A stretch of 48,617 bases of DNA from Methylomonas methanica (GTDB lineage Bacteria > Pseudomonadota > Gammaproteobacteria > Methylococcales > Methylomonadaceae), in the NCBI GenBank assembly GCA_001644045.1, contig LUUF01000016.1, forward strand, positions 1 through 48,617, given 5' to 3'. The position numbers and the translations under genes are program-made. This document shows positions 9,537-17,703 of this stretch, one piece after another. The first letter of the stretch is position 1; every line of letters starts with the position of its first letter. The notes below the pieces were generated by a model. That model was not told the DNA's origin and did not search any database. It saw only the letters and a program-made list of their open reading frames with translations.

Positions 9537-10172
9537 ATGAATAACGAAAAACGCCTGCTGATATTTGAGCGCTTGGCAGAGGCCACGCCGAATCCGACCA
9601 CCGAACTGAATTTCAGTACGCCATTCGAATTGTTGGTGGCGGTGGTGTTGTCGGCGCAAGCCACCGATAAGGGCGTCAACAAGGCGACGGCCAAATTGTT
9701 TCCGCTGGCGAATACGCCGCAGGCGATTCTGGCCCTGGGTGAAGACGGTTTGAAAGAGCACATCAAAACCATCGGTTTATTCAACAGCAAGGCTGCAAAT
9801 GTCATAAAACTTTGCCAGACTCTGCTGGAAAAGCATGGCGGAGAAGTGCCGCGGGAGCGGGAGGCGCTGGAGGCGCTGGCTGGTGTGGGGCGCAAAACGG
9901 CGAATGTGATTTTAAACACCGCATTCGGCGAACCGACTATTGCCGTGGACACGCATATTTTCCGGGTTGCCAACCGCATCGGCCTGGCGCCAGGCAAAAA
10001 TGTACTGGAAGTGGAGCGGAAATTGGATAAAACCGTGCCCAAGCAATACAAGAAAGATGCGCACCATTTACTGATTCTGCACGGCCGCTATATTTGCGTA
10101 GCCCGGAAGCCGCGTTGCGGCGCTTGTTGCATCGCCGATGTCTGCGAATTTAAGGAAAAGAATTTAGACTGA
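9537..10172 (+). CDS. nth: endonuclease III
   Basis: Nth is a DNA glycosylase/AP lyase that removes oxidised pyrimidines. The 211-residue protein has the helix-hairpin-helix LAGVGRKTANVILNTAF with the catalytic Lys, the catalytic Asp in VDTHIFRVANR, and a C-terminal 4Fe-4S cluster with Cys spacing C-x6-C-x2-C-x5-C starting at CVARKPRC. The length is normal for the family. The ribosome site is weak. It is probably monocistronic, since a 107-bp gap separates it from the RiPP operon. Confidence 0.97.
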   Translation: MNNEKRLLIFERLAEATPNPTTELNFSTPFELLVAVVLSAQATDKGVNKATAKLFPLANTPQAILALGEDGLKEHIKTIGLFNSKAANVIKLCQTLLEKHGGEVPREREALEALAGVGRKTANVILNTAFGEPTIAVDTHIFRVANRIGLAPGKNVLEVERKLDKTVPKQYKKDAHHLLILHGRYICVARKPRCGACCIADVCEFKEKNLD

Positions 10173-10279
10173 ATATGCAATAATCAGGGTTCAACCATAA
10201 AGATTACGCGTCAGTCGTAAGCCCCGGCAGCTGTATGCTGGAGCAACATAATTAAAAAATCACACGAGAGGATAAACGC
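10173..10279 (+). promoter_or_regulatory. leader of the copper-RiPP operon
   Basis: This 107-bp region upstream of the precursor gene should hold the operon promoter. A good GAGAGGA ribosome site lies at about 10265-10271. No convincing sigma70 pair is seen. An AACC followed by CGTC could be an ECF-type promoter, but the spacing is poor, so this is only a suggestion. Related operons elsewhere are known to be ECF-sigma controlled. Confidence 0.3.
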
Positions 10280-10861
10280 ATGAAAAAATTTAATAAATCT
10301 CCGCTGGCCGCCGCGATGGGTAGTGCGCTTCTGTCCGGTATGGCTGTCAACGTGCAGGCCGATACCAACCCGTTCGCTGTTTCCGAGTTGTCCAGCGGTT
10401 ATATGCAAGTTGCTACATCGCATGCCGAGCATTCAAACGGCAAAATCAGTCAGGGTGCTTGCGGCTCTAACGCAATGGATGGCAATGGCATCAAAAAAAG
10501 CGAAGGCAAAAAAGCTGAAGCAAAGAAAACCGAAGGCTCATGCGGCGAAGGCATGTGCGGCGGCATGATGAGCGGCAGCAAAATGAAAAAAGGCATGGAA
10601 AGTTCTTGCGGCGCGATGATGAAGGGTAAAGAAGGCGCTTGCGGCATGGGCATGATGACCGGCGGCGGTATGACTAGCATGGGAAGCATGGGTGGTATGG
10701 ATCATGGTGCCGACAAATCTAAAAAAACCGAAGAAGGCAGTTGCGGCGCAATGATGGGTGGCGACAAAAAAGCCGCCGAACACAGCTGCGGTGCGATGAT
10801 GAAAGGCGAAGAAGGCAGTTGCGGCAATAAAGTCGATGCCGACAAAGCCGCTGGCCATTAA
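10280..10861 (+). CDS. bufferin/HvfA-type copper-binding RiPP precursor
   Basis: This 193-residue exported precursor has a Sec leader (residues 1-27, cleavage near VQA) followed by NPFAVSELSSGYM, the segment typical of HvfA/BufA1 precursors. Eight Cys (residues 61, 88, 93, 110, 121, 155, 170, 181) are each followed by Gly. They sit in EGSCG, EGMCG, EGACG and related contexts instead of the usual EGKCG. Several are followed by AMM, and the region is very Met-rich. In described systems the DUF692 enzyme converts such Cys into oxazolone/thioamide or thiooxazole groups that bind copper. Here the enzyme genes lie in the same operon. The modification itself is inferred. The overall character is low complexity. 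Confidence 0.85.
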   Translation: MKKFNKSPLAAAMGSALLSGMAVNVQADTNPFAVSELSSGYMQVATSHAEHSNGKISQGACGSNAMDGNGIKKSEGKKAEAKKTEGSCGEGMCGGMMSGSKMKKGMESSCGAMMKGKEGACGMGMMTGGGMTSMGSMGGMDHGADKSKKTEEGSCGAMMGGDKKAAEHSCGAMMKGEEGSCGNKVDADKAAGH

Positions 10862-10890
10862 TTTCGAATTATCGCCAATAGACCGACACT

Positions 10891-11472
10891 ATGGATTTTC
10901 ATGATTTACAGCAGCTGGTTATCGATTACGGCTATCTAGCCTTATTTATCGGTACGTATCTGGAAGGCGAAACCATTCTGGTCATCGCCGGCTTTTTGGC
11001 GCATGGCGGCTATTTGGAATTGGAATGGGTGATGCTCACTGCGTTTTTGGGTACCTTTGCCGGCGATCAGACCTTTTTCTATCTGGGCCGCTGGAAAGGC
11101 ATCGCCTTTCTGGAAAAACGTCCGCTTTGGCATAGTAAAACCGACAAAGTCTTCGATTTGCTGCACAAGCACCAGATACCGGTGATATTGGGGTTTCGCT
11201 TTCTCTATGGTGTGCGAAACGTGACGCCATTTGTGATCGGGGCCAGCAAGATTCATCCCTTGAAGTTTTTCTTGCTGAATTTTCTCGGCGCCGGCATTTG
11301 GGCGATAGCGGTCGGTTATTTGGGCTATACCTTCGGTGAATTTGCCGAATCCATCATGGGTCAGGTCAAAAAATACGAAATGTATATTCTGGTCGTGTTG
11401 ATCGCCATTGGAGTGGCCTTGTTCTGGCGGTCTACGCATAAACCGGAAACGCCCGACACTCCGGAGGAGTAA
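10891..11472 (+). CDS. DedA family membrane protein
   Basis: This 193-residue DedA/SNARE-associated-like inner-membrane protein has the family motif EGETILVIAGFLAHGG near residue 25, FAGDQTFFYLGRWKG near residue 58, and the GFRFLYGVRNVTPFVIGAS segment with its conserved Arg and Gly-Pro-like region near residue 105. The last transmembrane helix is at about 160-180. DedA proteins are linked to lipid carrier flipping and membrane-potential homeostasis. It lies between the RiPP precursor (29-bp gap) and the DUF692 gene (3-bp gap), so it is surely cotranscribed. Its role in RiPP export or tolerance is speculative. Confidence 0.88.
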   Translation: MDFHDLQQLVIDYGYLALFIGTYLEGETILVIAGFLAHGGYLELEWVMLTAFLGTFAGDQTFFYLGRWKGIAFLEKRPLWHSKTDKVFDLLHKHQIPVILGFRFLYGVRNVTPFVIGASKIHPLKFFLLNFLGAGIWAIAVGYLGYTFGEFAESIMGQVKKYEMYILVVLIAIGVALFWRSTHKPETPDTPEE

Positions 11473-11475
11473 GTC

Positions 11476-12327
11476 ATGGATAGCGTTCGCAATCTCGTTC
11501 ACGGTGCCGGCTTAGGCTTGCGGCGTTCGTTTTTGGGCGAGATTGTCGAGCAGCCGTTCGGTAACGTCGGTTTTTACGAAGTGGCGCCGGAAAACTGGAT
11601 GACCATAGGCGGCAAGTTCGGCAAACAGTTTCGGGCCATGACCGAACGTTTTGATTTTGTCTGTCATGGCTTGTCTCTGTCGATAGGCAGCAGTGATCCG
11701 CTCGATGAGCAATTCGTGCGCGATTTGAGAGTGTTCATGCGCGAGCACGGGATCAAGTTTTATAGCGAACACCTGAGCTATTGCAGCCATGGTGGGCATT
11801 TATACGACTTGATGCCGATGCCTTTTACCGACGATGCCGTCAAGCATGTTGCTGCGCGTATCCGCAGGGTCCAAGATATTCTGGAACAAAGGATGGCCAT
11901 CGAAAACATTTCCTATTACGCCGCACCGGGACAGGAAATGGCCGAGATCGATTTTTTCAACGCGGTGGTCACCGAAGCGGACTGCGACGTACTGGTCGAC
12001 ATTAACAATATCTACGTCAACAGCGTCAACCACGGCTACGATGCCGAAGCCTTTCTGCGGGCCATGCCGGCCGAACGCATCGCTTACGCGCACATTGCCG
12101 GTCATTATGTGGAAGCAGAGGATTTTCTGGTCGATACCCATGGCGCGCCGGTGATCGATCCGGTCTGGACCTTGCTGGGTAAAGCTTATGAGCTGTTCGG
12201 GGTATTCCCTACCTTGCTGGAGCGGGATTTCAACATTCCTTCCTTGCTTGAGTTAAGCAAGGAAGTAGATACTATCCAAGCCATTCAGCAGCATTATGCG
12301 GCTGACCGGCAAAGACAGGTGGCTTGA
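11476..12327 (+). CDS. DUF692 multinuclear non-heme iron oxidase (BufB/HvfB type)
   Basis: This 283-residue TIM-barrel enzyme of the MNIO (DUF692) family is related to MbnB and TglH. These use two or three iron ions and O2 to modify Cys residues in peptide precursors. Candidate metal ligands are seen in order: CHGLSLS, SEHLSYC, AIENISYY, LVDINNIYVN, YAHIAGHY, VDTHGAP and LERDFN. The opening GLGLRRSF and FYEVAPENWM are typical. A GGAGG site lies just before the ATG. It overlaps the next gene by one base (TGATG). It should act on the precursor at 10280-10861 in the cytosol before export. Confidence 0.93.
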   Translation: MDSVRNLVHGAGLGLRRSFLGEIVEQPFGNVGFYEVAPENWMTIGGKFGKQFRAMTERFDFVCHGLSLSIGSSDPLDEQFVRDLRVFMREHGIKFYSEHLSYCSHGGHLYDLMPMPFTDDAVKHVAARIRRVQDILEQRMAIENISYYAAPGQEMAEIDFFNAVVTEADCDVLVDINNIYVNSVNHGYDAEAFLRAMPAERIAYAHIAGHYVEAEDFLVDTHGAPVIDPVWTLLGKAYELFGVFPTLLERDFNIPSLLELSKEVDTIQAIQQHYAADRQRQVA

Positions 12328-13085
12328 TGGCTGCCGGTTTCCAGGCTACCCAAAGCCAATTTGCCGCCTATATTCGCGACCCCGAAAACAATCCCAAGCC
12401 GGCCGATGTCGAGCCACGGCGTATGGCTATGTATCGGGAGTTGTTTTTCAATAATATTGACAGTTTTATTGCCAGTAATTTTCCGGTGTTGCGGGCCATC
12501 CTTAACGATGCGCAATGGCTGGAAATAACCCAGGATTTTTTTGCTCGGCATAGCTGCGAAACGCCTTACTTTTCGGAAATTGCCGAAGAGTTTTTGGCAT
12601 ATCTGCAAAACGAACGTAACAATCCGGACGATTATCCGTTTCTGCTGGAATTGGCGCATTACGAATGGGTGGAAATGGCCTTGTCGATCGCCAAGGATAT
12701 GCCAATGTTGGGAGACGACGATTTTCTGGAGAATCTTTTACCAGGCAGTATAGCGTTATCACCCGTGGCCTGGCCGCTGCTGTATCGCTATCCGGTGCAA
12801 GCAATAGGCCCGGAGTTTTTGCCGCTAGAGCCGCCGGAACAGCCCACTTGTTTGATTGTTTACCGCGACAATCTCGACAGTGTGCATTTCCTGAAAACCA
12901 CCGGTTTGACCATACGCTTGCTGCAAATTTTGCAGGATAGAGGGCCTATGACGGGAGAGCGCTGTTTGCAAACGGTCGCCACGGAATTCCCGCAACTCGA
13001 TAGCCAAGCTTTAATGGCCAACGGCCCACCGATGCTGCGGGAACTGGCGGAGAAAGGTATTCTTATTCCGGCTGTTGACGTCTGA
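12327..13085 (+). CDS. DUF2063 RiPP partner protein (BufC/HvfC type)
   Basis: This 252-residue DUF2063 protein is the usual partner of DUF692 enzymes and probably recognises the precursor. The N-terminal helical part carries QSQFAAYIRDPE, RRMAMYRELFFNN and the NFPVLRAIL segment typical of the domain. PYFSEIAEEFLAYL and LLELAHYEWVEMA follow. The C-terminal half is a winged-helix-like region. The start is chosen at the ATG overlapping the stop of the DUF692 gene by one base. Its last 23 bases overlap the end of the convergent ASCH gene. Confidence 0.92.
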   Translation: MAAGFQATQSQFAAYIRDPENNPKPADVEPRRMAMYRELFFNNIDSFIASNFPVLRAILNDAQWLEITQDFFARHSCETPYFSEIAEEFLAYLQNERNNPDDYPFLLELAHYEWVEMALSIAKDMPMLGDDDFLENLLPGSIALSPVAWPLLYRYPVQAIGPEFLPLEPPEQPTCLIVYRDNLDSVHFLKTTGLTIRLLQILQDRGPMTGERCLQTVATEFPQLDSQALMANGPPMLRELAEKGILIPAVDV

Positions 13086-13398
13086 AGCTGTGTACCCAGA
13101 CTAGTCCGTCCTCGTTCCACTCCATGCCGCTGTGCATTTTCAGAATTAAATCCTTGTATATCGCCAGACTCGGATAACCTTCGGCCCGGGCATCCGCGTC
13201 GCTCATGTCGCCTATTCTTTGGCGCTCCACGCTCGTCACTTCAAACACTACGTCTTCTAGTACAAAGGTCTCGCCGGGGTAGGCATATAAACCGTCGCGG
13301 CGTTGCTGGGTTTTTTCGCCGGCTAGCGTTGCGGCAACCAGTTTCGGGTGGCGAACCAAACGGTCGATGCTACAAGATTTTTCAGGGTAGTGATTCAT
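13063..13398 (-). CDS. ASCH/PUA-like domain protein
   Basis: This 111-residue protein is probably an ASCH-domain RNA-binding-type protein. The pattern VAATLAGEKTQQRR followed by YAYPGETFVLED and then VTSVERQRIGDMSDADARAEG matches small ASCH/PUA-fold proteins. Its stop lies inside the 3' end of the DUF2063 gene on the other strand (23-bp overlap), so the two transcripts must overlap. The start is an ATG at 13398. Function is unknown. Confidence 0.7.
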   Translation of the reverse strand: MNHYPEKSCSIDRLVRHPKLVAATLAGEKTQQRRDGLYAYPGETFVLEDVVFEVTSVERQRIGDMSDADARAEGYPSLAIYKDLILKMHSGMEWNEDGLVWVHSFRRQQPE

Positions 13399-13662
13399 GA
13401 ACTTGGATGTCCTAGTAATTCTGAATAAAAACAGCTCGGCACTTTAAAAGTCTTGGATAGGCAATGCAAGTGACTTTCGTTAGCGAGTTCGCAAATTAAA
13501 TATAAGTTGTGGAACTAATCCTACAGATTGCTAGGGGTTTTATAGATAAACAAAATTTTCCTGCCTATACTTTTTATCTGATTGAGTTTCAAGGCAACTG
13601 AATCGAAACGATTGACGGTAAGTGTGCTTTGGAACCATAAGAAAAATGGAGATTCAGCAAAA

Positions 13663-14745
13663 ATGTCTATATTCCAATTCGCGCTATTGATTTGTGTCGC
13701 ATTAATCTCGGCAGGAATAGCCGCTTGGCTTACCAAAAGACGTTTTATTGCCGCCGCGCAAAACTCCGTGGCAGATCAGGCTCCCGCTTTATCCGTAGCC
13801 GTAGTAGAGAAATATATTTCCGGCCTGGACCGGTTCGCCGAACAAGTCACGCCGGTATGGGCCGCGCAAATAGACTCGACCCGGCAACAAATCGAGCAGG
13901 CGATTATCTTGTTGACTCAGCGCTTTGCCGGGATTACCAGTAATCTGGATACAGCTTTGAGATCGTCCCATTCCACCCTCAGTGGCAATGGTGAAGAGGT
14001 GTTTGTAAACAGCAACGCACATTTACAAAAAGTAGTCAGTTCCATGGATGCGGCATTGCAAGAAAATTTAGCGGTTTTGCAACGGATTCGATCCTTGGCT
14101 GGGTTTATAGACGAACTAAAACAGATGGCCAAGGAAGTGGCGCGGATTGCAGAACAAACCAATCTTATTGCTTTAAACGCGGCTATTGAAGCAGCCAGAG
14201 CAGGAGAGGCCGGGCGCGGTTTTGCCGTGGTGGCGGATGAGGTTAGAAAGCTATCCAATCTGTCCGGTGAAACCGGCAAGCAGATCGGCGCCAAAGTGGA
14301 GCAAGTTAGCTCCGCTATCCAAACCACCTTGGTTGCGGTGGAAAAAAGCGCACAAAACGAAGCCGAGGCTGTCGCGGCTTGCAACGGCAATATACAAACA
14401 GTGATGGATAACTTGCATGAGGTATTTGCAAAATTGCAGCGCTATTCAAGCGGATTGAGCCATTCGGCGCATGCGATTAAAGGCGAGATAGACGAGTCTT
14501 TAGTGCACTTTCAATTTCAGGATCGAATCGGTCAAATTCTGCAACATGTCAAAGACAGCATTGCCGATTTCCCCAAACAACTCAACCGCAGTCACGCTGG
14601 TGGCGTATTTGCCTTGCGGCCGATAGAAGCAGACCAAATTTTAAAGGGCTTGACCAGCACCTACACGATGGAATCCGAACATCATGCCCATAGTCAGGGC
14701 GGTCGGGCGGTCGAACCTCAAACGCAAGAAATTACTTTTTTCTAG
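13663..14745 (+). CDS. short membrane-anchored MCP-like signalling protein
   Basis: This 360-residue protein has one N-terminal transmembrane helix (about residues 5-24) and then a long helical cytoplasmic part with no periplasmic domain or HAMP visible. A receptor hairpin tip is clear: [18 protein letters not shown] followed by [15 protein letters not shown]. It could pass signals to the CheA encoded downstream or act as a scaffold. I chose the ATG at 13663 because GGAG lies nine bases upstream; the frame runs upstream without a site. It lies 11 bp before cheY. The sequence after the hairpin ends in QEITFF, unlike the other two receptors. Confidence 0.85.
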   Translation: MSIFQFALLICVALISAGIAAWLTKRRFIAAAQNSVADQAPALSVAVVEKYISGLDRFAEQVTPVWAAQIDSTRQQIEQAIILLTQRFAGITSNLDTALRSSHSTLSGNGEEVFVNSNAHLQKVVSSMDAALQENLAVLQRIRSLAGFIDELKQMAKEVARIAEQTNLIALNAAIEAARAGEAGRGFAVVADEVRKLSNLSGETGKQIGAKVEQVSSAIQTTLVAVEKSAQNEAEAVAACNGNIQTVMDNLHEVFAKLQRYSSGLSHSAHAIKGEIDESLVHFQFQDRIGQILQHVKDSIADFPKQLNRSHAGGVFALRPIEADQILKGLTSTYTMESEHHAHSQGGRAVEPQTQEITFF

Positions 14746-14756
14746 GATTTAAACAT

Positions 14757-15125
14757 ATGGCAAAAACGATATTGGTTGTAGACGATGCGGCTTCGGTACG
14801 TCAGGTAGTGGGCATTGCGTTGAAAGGCGCGGGTTATGACGTGATAGAAGCGTGCGACGGCAAGGACGGTTTGAGTAAGCTCAATGGCCAAAAAATCCAT
14901 CTGATCATATCCGACGTAAACATGCCGAATATGGACGGTATTACTTTCGTGAAGGAGCTTAAGCAGTTGCCGGCCTATAAATTTACCCCGGTCATCATGC
15001 TCACGACCGAATCCCAGGAAGGAAAAAAACAAGAAGGCCAAGCTGCGGGCGCCAAAGCCTGGGTGGTCAAACCGTTTCAGCCCGCGCAAATGTTAGCGGC
15101 GGTTTCCAAGCTAATTCTGCCTTGA
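14757..15125 (+). CDS. cheY: CheY-type response regulator
   Basis: This is a 122-residue single-domain receiver. The acidic pair is at Asp9-Asp10, the phospho-acceptor is Asp53 in IISDVNMPNMDG, the switch Thr is in MLTTES, and the signature Lys is in VVKPF. It should be phosphorylated by the CheA encoded 370 bp downstream. No output domain is present, so it acts by protein contact, on a flagellar motor or on pilus or other machinery. An AGGA ribosome site precedes the ATG. Confidence 0.93.
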   Translation: MAKTILVVDDAASVRQVVGIALKGAGYDVIEACDGKDGLSKLNGQKIHLIISDVNMPNMDGITFVKELKQLPAYKFTPVIMLTTESQEGKKQEGQAAGAKAWVVKPFQPAQMLAAVSKLILP

Positions 15126-15132
15126 TCGGAGT

Positions 15133-15161
15133 ATGAACGGCGGAGGTTTCCGCCGGTTCAT
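15133..15161 (+). terminator. hairpin between cheY and the STAS gene
   Basis: The arms ATGAAC-GGCGGA and TCCGCC-GGTTCAT pair over 12 bp with one bulged G and a short loop. There is no T-run, so it may be an attenuator, a weak terminator or an mRNA processing/stability element that sets cheY level apart from the downstream genes. Confidence 0.5.
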
Positions 15162-15195
15162 GTTGTTATCCCAACCATTTCCATCGAGATAGCCC

Positions 15196-15483
15196 ATGCC
15201 AAGCCTAACTATTAAAGACGAGTTGACCATCTATAACGCCGCGGAGCAAAAAATCAATTTGCTGGTTTTTTTGACGGCCGGCGACGATCTGGAAATCAAT
15301 CTCGCCAACGTCACCGAAATCGATACCGCCGGCCTGCAGTTGTTGATTCTGATCAAACGAGAAGCCGCGCATTTGGGTAAAAACCTTCGTTTCGTGATGC
15401 ATAGCAAGGCCGTGCTGGATGTGTTGGAACTTGCCAATCTCACCGGTGCTTTTGGCGATCAGGTCGTACTGACCCAAAATTAA
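15196..15483 (+). CDS. STAS-domain protein of the chemotaxis cluster
   Basis: This is a 95-residue stand-alone STAS domain, the fold of anti-sigma-factor antagonists. The site that carries a phosphorylatable Ser in SpoIIAA reads EIDTAGLQLL here, with Thr in place of Ser. It lies 12 bp before cheA, so it is cotranscribed and may act within the CheA pathway. STAS proteins occur next to cheA in several non-flagellar or alternative chemosensory clusters. The partner is unknown. Confidence 0.85.
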   Translation: MPSLTIKDELTIYNAAEQKINLLVFLTAGDDLEINLANVTEIDTAGLQLLILIKREAAHLGKNLRFVMHSKAVLDVLELANLTGAFGDQVVLTQN

Positions 15484-15495
15484 GGAGTATGCAAA

Positions 15496-17649
15496 ATGAG
15501 TTTTGATGAGCAAATGCGGGACGCGCTGAAGACTTTTGTAATTGAAAGTCTGGAGTTATTACAAGACATGGAAGACGGTTTGCTCGGTCTGGAGATCGAC
15601 CCCGAACCGTCCGAGAGGATTAACGCCATCTTTCGCGCTGCACACACCATCAAGGGGTCGGCGGGATTGTTTGGCCTGGATCACATCGTGGCTTTTACCC
15701 ATGTCGTCGAAAGCGTACTTGATACCTTACGCGACGGTAAGCTGAATGTGTCTCCGGAGTTGGTTGCCGCGCTGTTGCCGTGTTGCGACCACATGATCGA
15801 GCTGATTCAAGGCGTTTCTGACGGTCATGCGGATGCCAATTCGTCGTTATCGGCGGCGGCGCGACAGTTGTTGGATGGCTTGGAGTCGTTTTTAAATCCA
15901 GAGCCGAAGCAAGCCATGACTGCCGTGCAGGATACGAGCGAGCGCCTGGAGTCTAGCGGAGGTGGCATAGTCGACAGCGGCAATTGGCATCTGTTCATAC
16001 AGTTCGGCGAAAACTGCCTGCGCGACGGCATGGATCCGTTATCGTTTATCCGCTATTTAGCGACATTGGGTGAGATTGTCAGCTTGACTACCTTCAGCCA
16101 CGCAATGCCGGATGCCGATAGTATGGATCCGGAAACCAGTTATCTGGGCTTTGAAATCGTCCTGAACAGCGATGCCGATAAAGCCACCATAGAAAGTGTG
16201 TTTGATTTTGTCCGCGAAGGCAGTTACATCCACATTCTGCCGCTGGAAAACAGAATTCCCTACTATGTCGAACTGATCGAGTCGTTGGGTGAAGAAAACG
16301 CTCAACTCGGTGAGCTATTGCTGAAAAGCGGCGTGATCACACAACGCGAACTGCAAGAAGGACTCAACGCGCAACAAGCGCAAATCCCACAACCGAGTGC
16401 GCGTATCGGCGAAATTTTGGTCGATCAACAAGTGGTGCAACAACCCTTGGTTAATGCCGCGTTGGAAAAACAACAACAGATCAAGGACAACAAAGCGCGG
16501 GAAAATCAAAGTATCCGTGTCGATGCCGAACGCCTGGACAAATTAATAGATCTGATCGGCGAGTTGGTGATCTCAAGCGCTGCAGCCAGCTTGCGGGGCA
16601 TGCAAAGCGCAGATGTGGTGTTGCAGGAAGCCAATGCCAGCGTCATCAGCCTGGTTGAAGAAGTACGCGACAGTGCATTGCAATTACGGATGGTGCCTAT
16701 TGGTACGACTTTTAATCGTTTCCAGCGCGTAGTGCGCGACATTAGTAAGGAATTGGGCAAGGACATTAAGTTGGTGATCGGCGGCGCCGACACTGAAGTG
16801 GATAAATCGGTGGTGGAAAAGATCGGCGATCCGCTAATGCATTTGGTACGCAACGCCATGGACCACGGCATCGAACGTGCCGAGCAGCGCCTGGAAAATG
16901 GCAAGCCGGCGCAAGGCACACTATCGCTGAATGCCTATCACAGCTCCGGTAATATCGTGATCGAGGTCAGCGACGACGGTGGCGGCCTCAATCGCGACAA
17001 AATTCTTGCCAAAGCCATCGAGCGCGGTTTGGTCCAAGCCGGCGCGGCGCTCAGCGATCAGGAAATTTTTGCCTTGATTTTCGAACCCGGTTTTTCCACC
17101 GCGGATCAGATTTCCAATCTGTCGGGGCGTGGCGTCGGTATGGACGTCGTGAAGCGCAATATCGCCGAACTGCGCGGTGTTATCGATATCGATAGTGTGC
17201 CCGGACGCGGTACCACGCTAAAAATTCAATTGCCGCTGACGCTGGCGATTATTGACGGCTTCCTGGCTGGCGTCGGCGATGCGTCCTACGTTATTCCGCT
17301 GGATCGGGTGGTGGAATGCGTGGAACTGCCGGTGGACGATCATCGCGACTATATGGAACTGCGCGGCGAAGTACTGCCCTTCATCCGCCTGCGGCAATTG
17401 TTCCGGAAAACCGGCCCGACAGCTAAGCGGCAAAACGTGATTGTGGTCGAGCATCTGGGCTTCAAGGCCGGACTGGTGGTCGATCGCTTGCTTGGCGAAC
17501 TGCAAACCGTCATCAAGCCGCTGGGTAAGCTATTCAGCCACGTGCAGGGCGTCGGCGGTTCCACCATTCTGGGTAGCGGCGAAGTGGCTTTAATTATCGA
17601 TGTCCCCACCTTGATTCGTCAGCAGGAACATAACCCGTTCCCCGGATGA
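15496..17649 (+). CDS. cheA: chemotaxis histidine kinase CheA
   Basis: This 717-residue CheA has an N-terminal HPt domain with phosphorylated His50 in AAHTIKGSAG. A middle region (about residues 155-265) resembles the P2-like domain of many proteobacterial CheA proteins. The dimerisation segment is LDKLIDLIGELV (near 350). The ATP-binding domain has HLVRNAMDHGIE (N box), DDGGG and GRGVGMDVVKRN (G boxes). The C-terminal CheW-like domain contains IDGFLAGVG and the terminal DVPTLI. AGGAG precedes the start. It should phosphorylate the CheY encoded upstream under control of the two receptors here. Confidence 0.96.
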   Translation: MSFDEQMRDALKTFVIESLELLQDMEDGLLGLEIDPEPSERINAIFRAAHTIKGSAGLFGLDHIVAFTHVVESVLDTLRDGKLNVSPELVAALLPCCDHMIELIQGVSDGHADANSSLSAAARQLLDGLESFLNPEPKQAMTAVQDTSERLESSGGGIVDSGNWHLFIQFGENCLRDGMDPLSFIRYLATLGEIVSLTTFSHAMPDADSMDPETSYLGFEIVLNSDADKATIESVFDFVREGSYIHILPLENRIPYYVELIESLGEENAQLGELLLKSGVITQRELQEGLNAQQAQIPQPSARIGEILVDQQVVQQPLVNAALEKQQQIKDNKARENQSIRVDAERLDKLIDLIGELVISSAAASLRGMQSADVVLQEANASVISLVEEVRDSALQLRMVPIGTTFNRFQRVVRDISKELGKDIKLVIGGADTEVDKSVVEKIGDPLMHLVRNAMDHGIERAEQRLENGKPAQGTLSLNAYHSSGNIVIEVSDDGGGLNRDKILAKAIERGLVQAGAALSDQEIFALIFEPGFSTADQISNLSGRGVGMDVVKRNIAELRGVIDIDSVPGRGTTLKIQLPLTLAIIDGFLAGVGDASYVIPLDRVVECVELPVDDHRDYMELRGEVLPFIRLRQLFRKTGPTAKRQNVIVVEHLGFKAGLVVDRLLGELQTVIKPLGKLFSHVQGVGGSTILGSGEVALIIDVPTLIRQQEHNPFPG

Positions 17650-17703
17650 AGTTTATCTCACTGAAATTGTTCACAAACAGTCAAACACAGTAAGGAAAAT
17701 CGT

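Noticed and set aside
10450-10858. Antisense frames over the RiPP precursor
   Set aside because: Low-complexity mirror translations of Cys/Met/Gly codons; the sense frame has a signal peptide, family motif and ribosome site.
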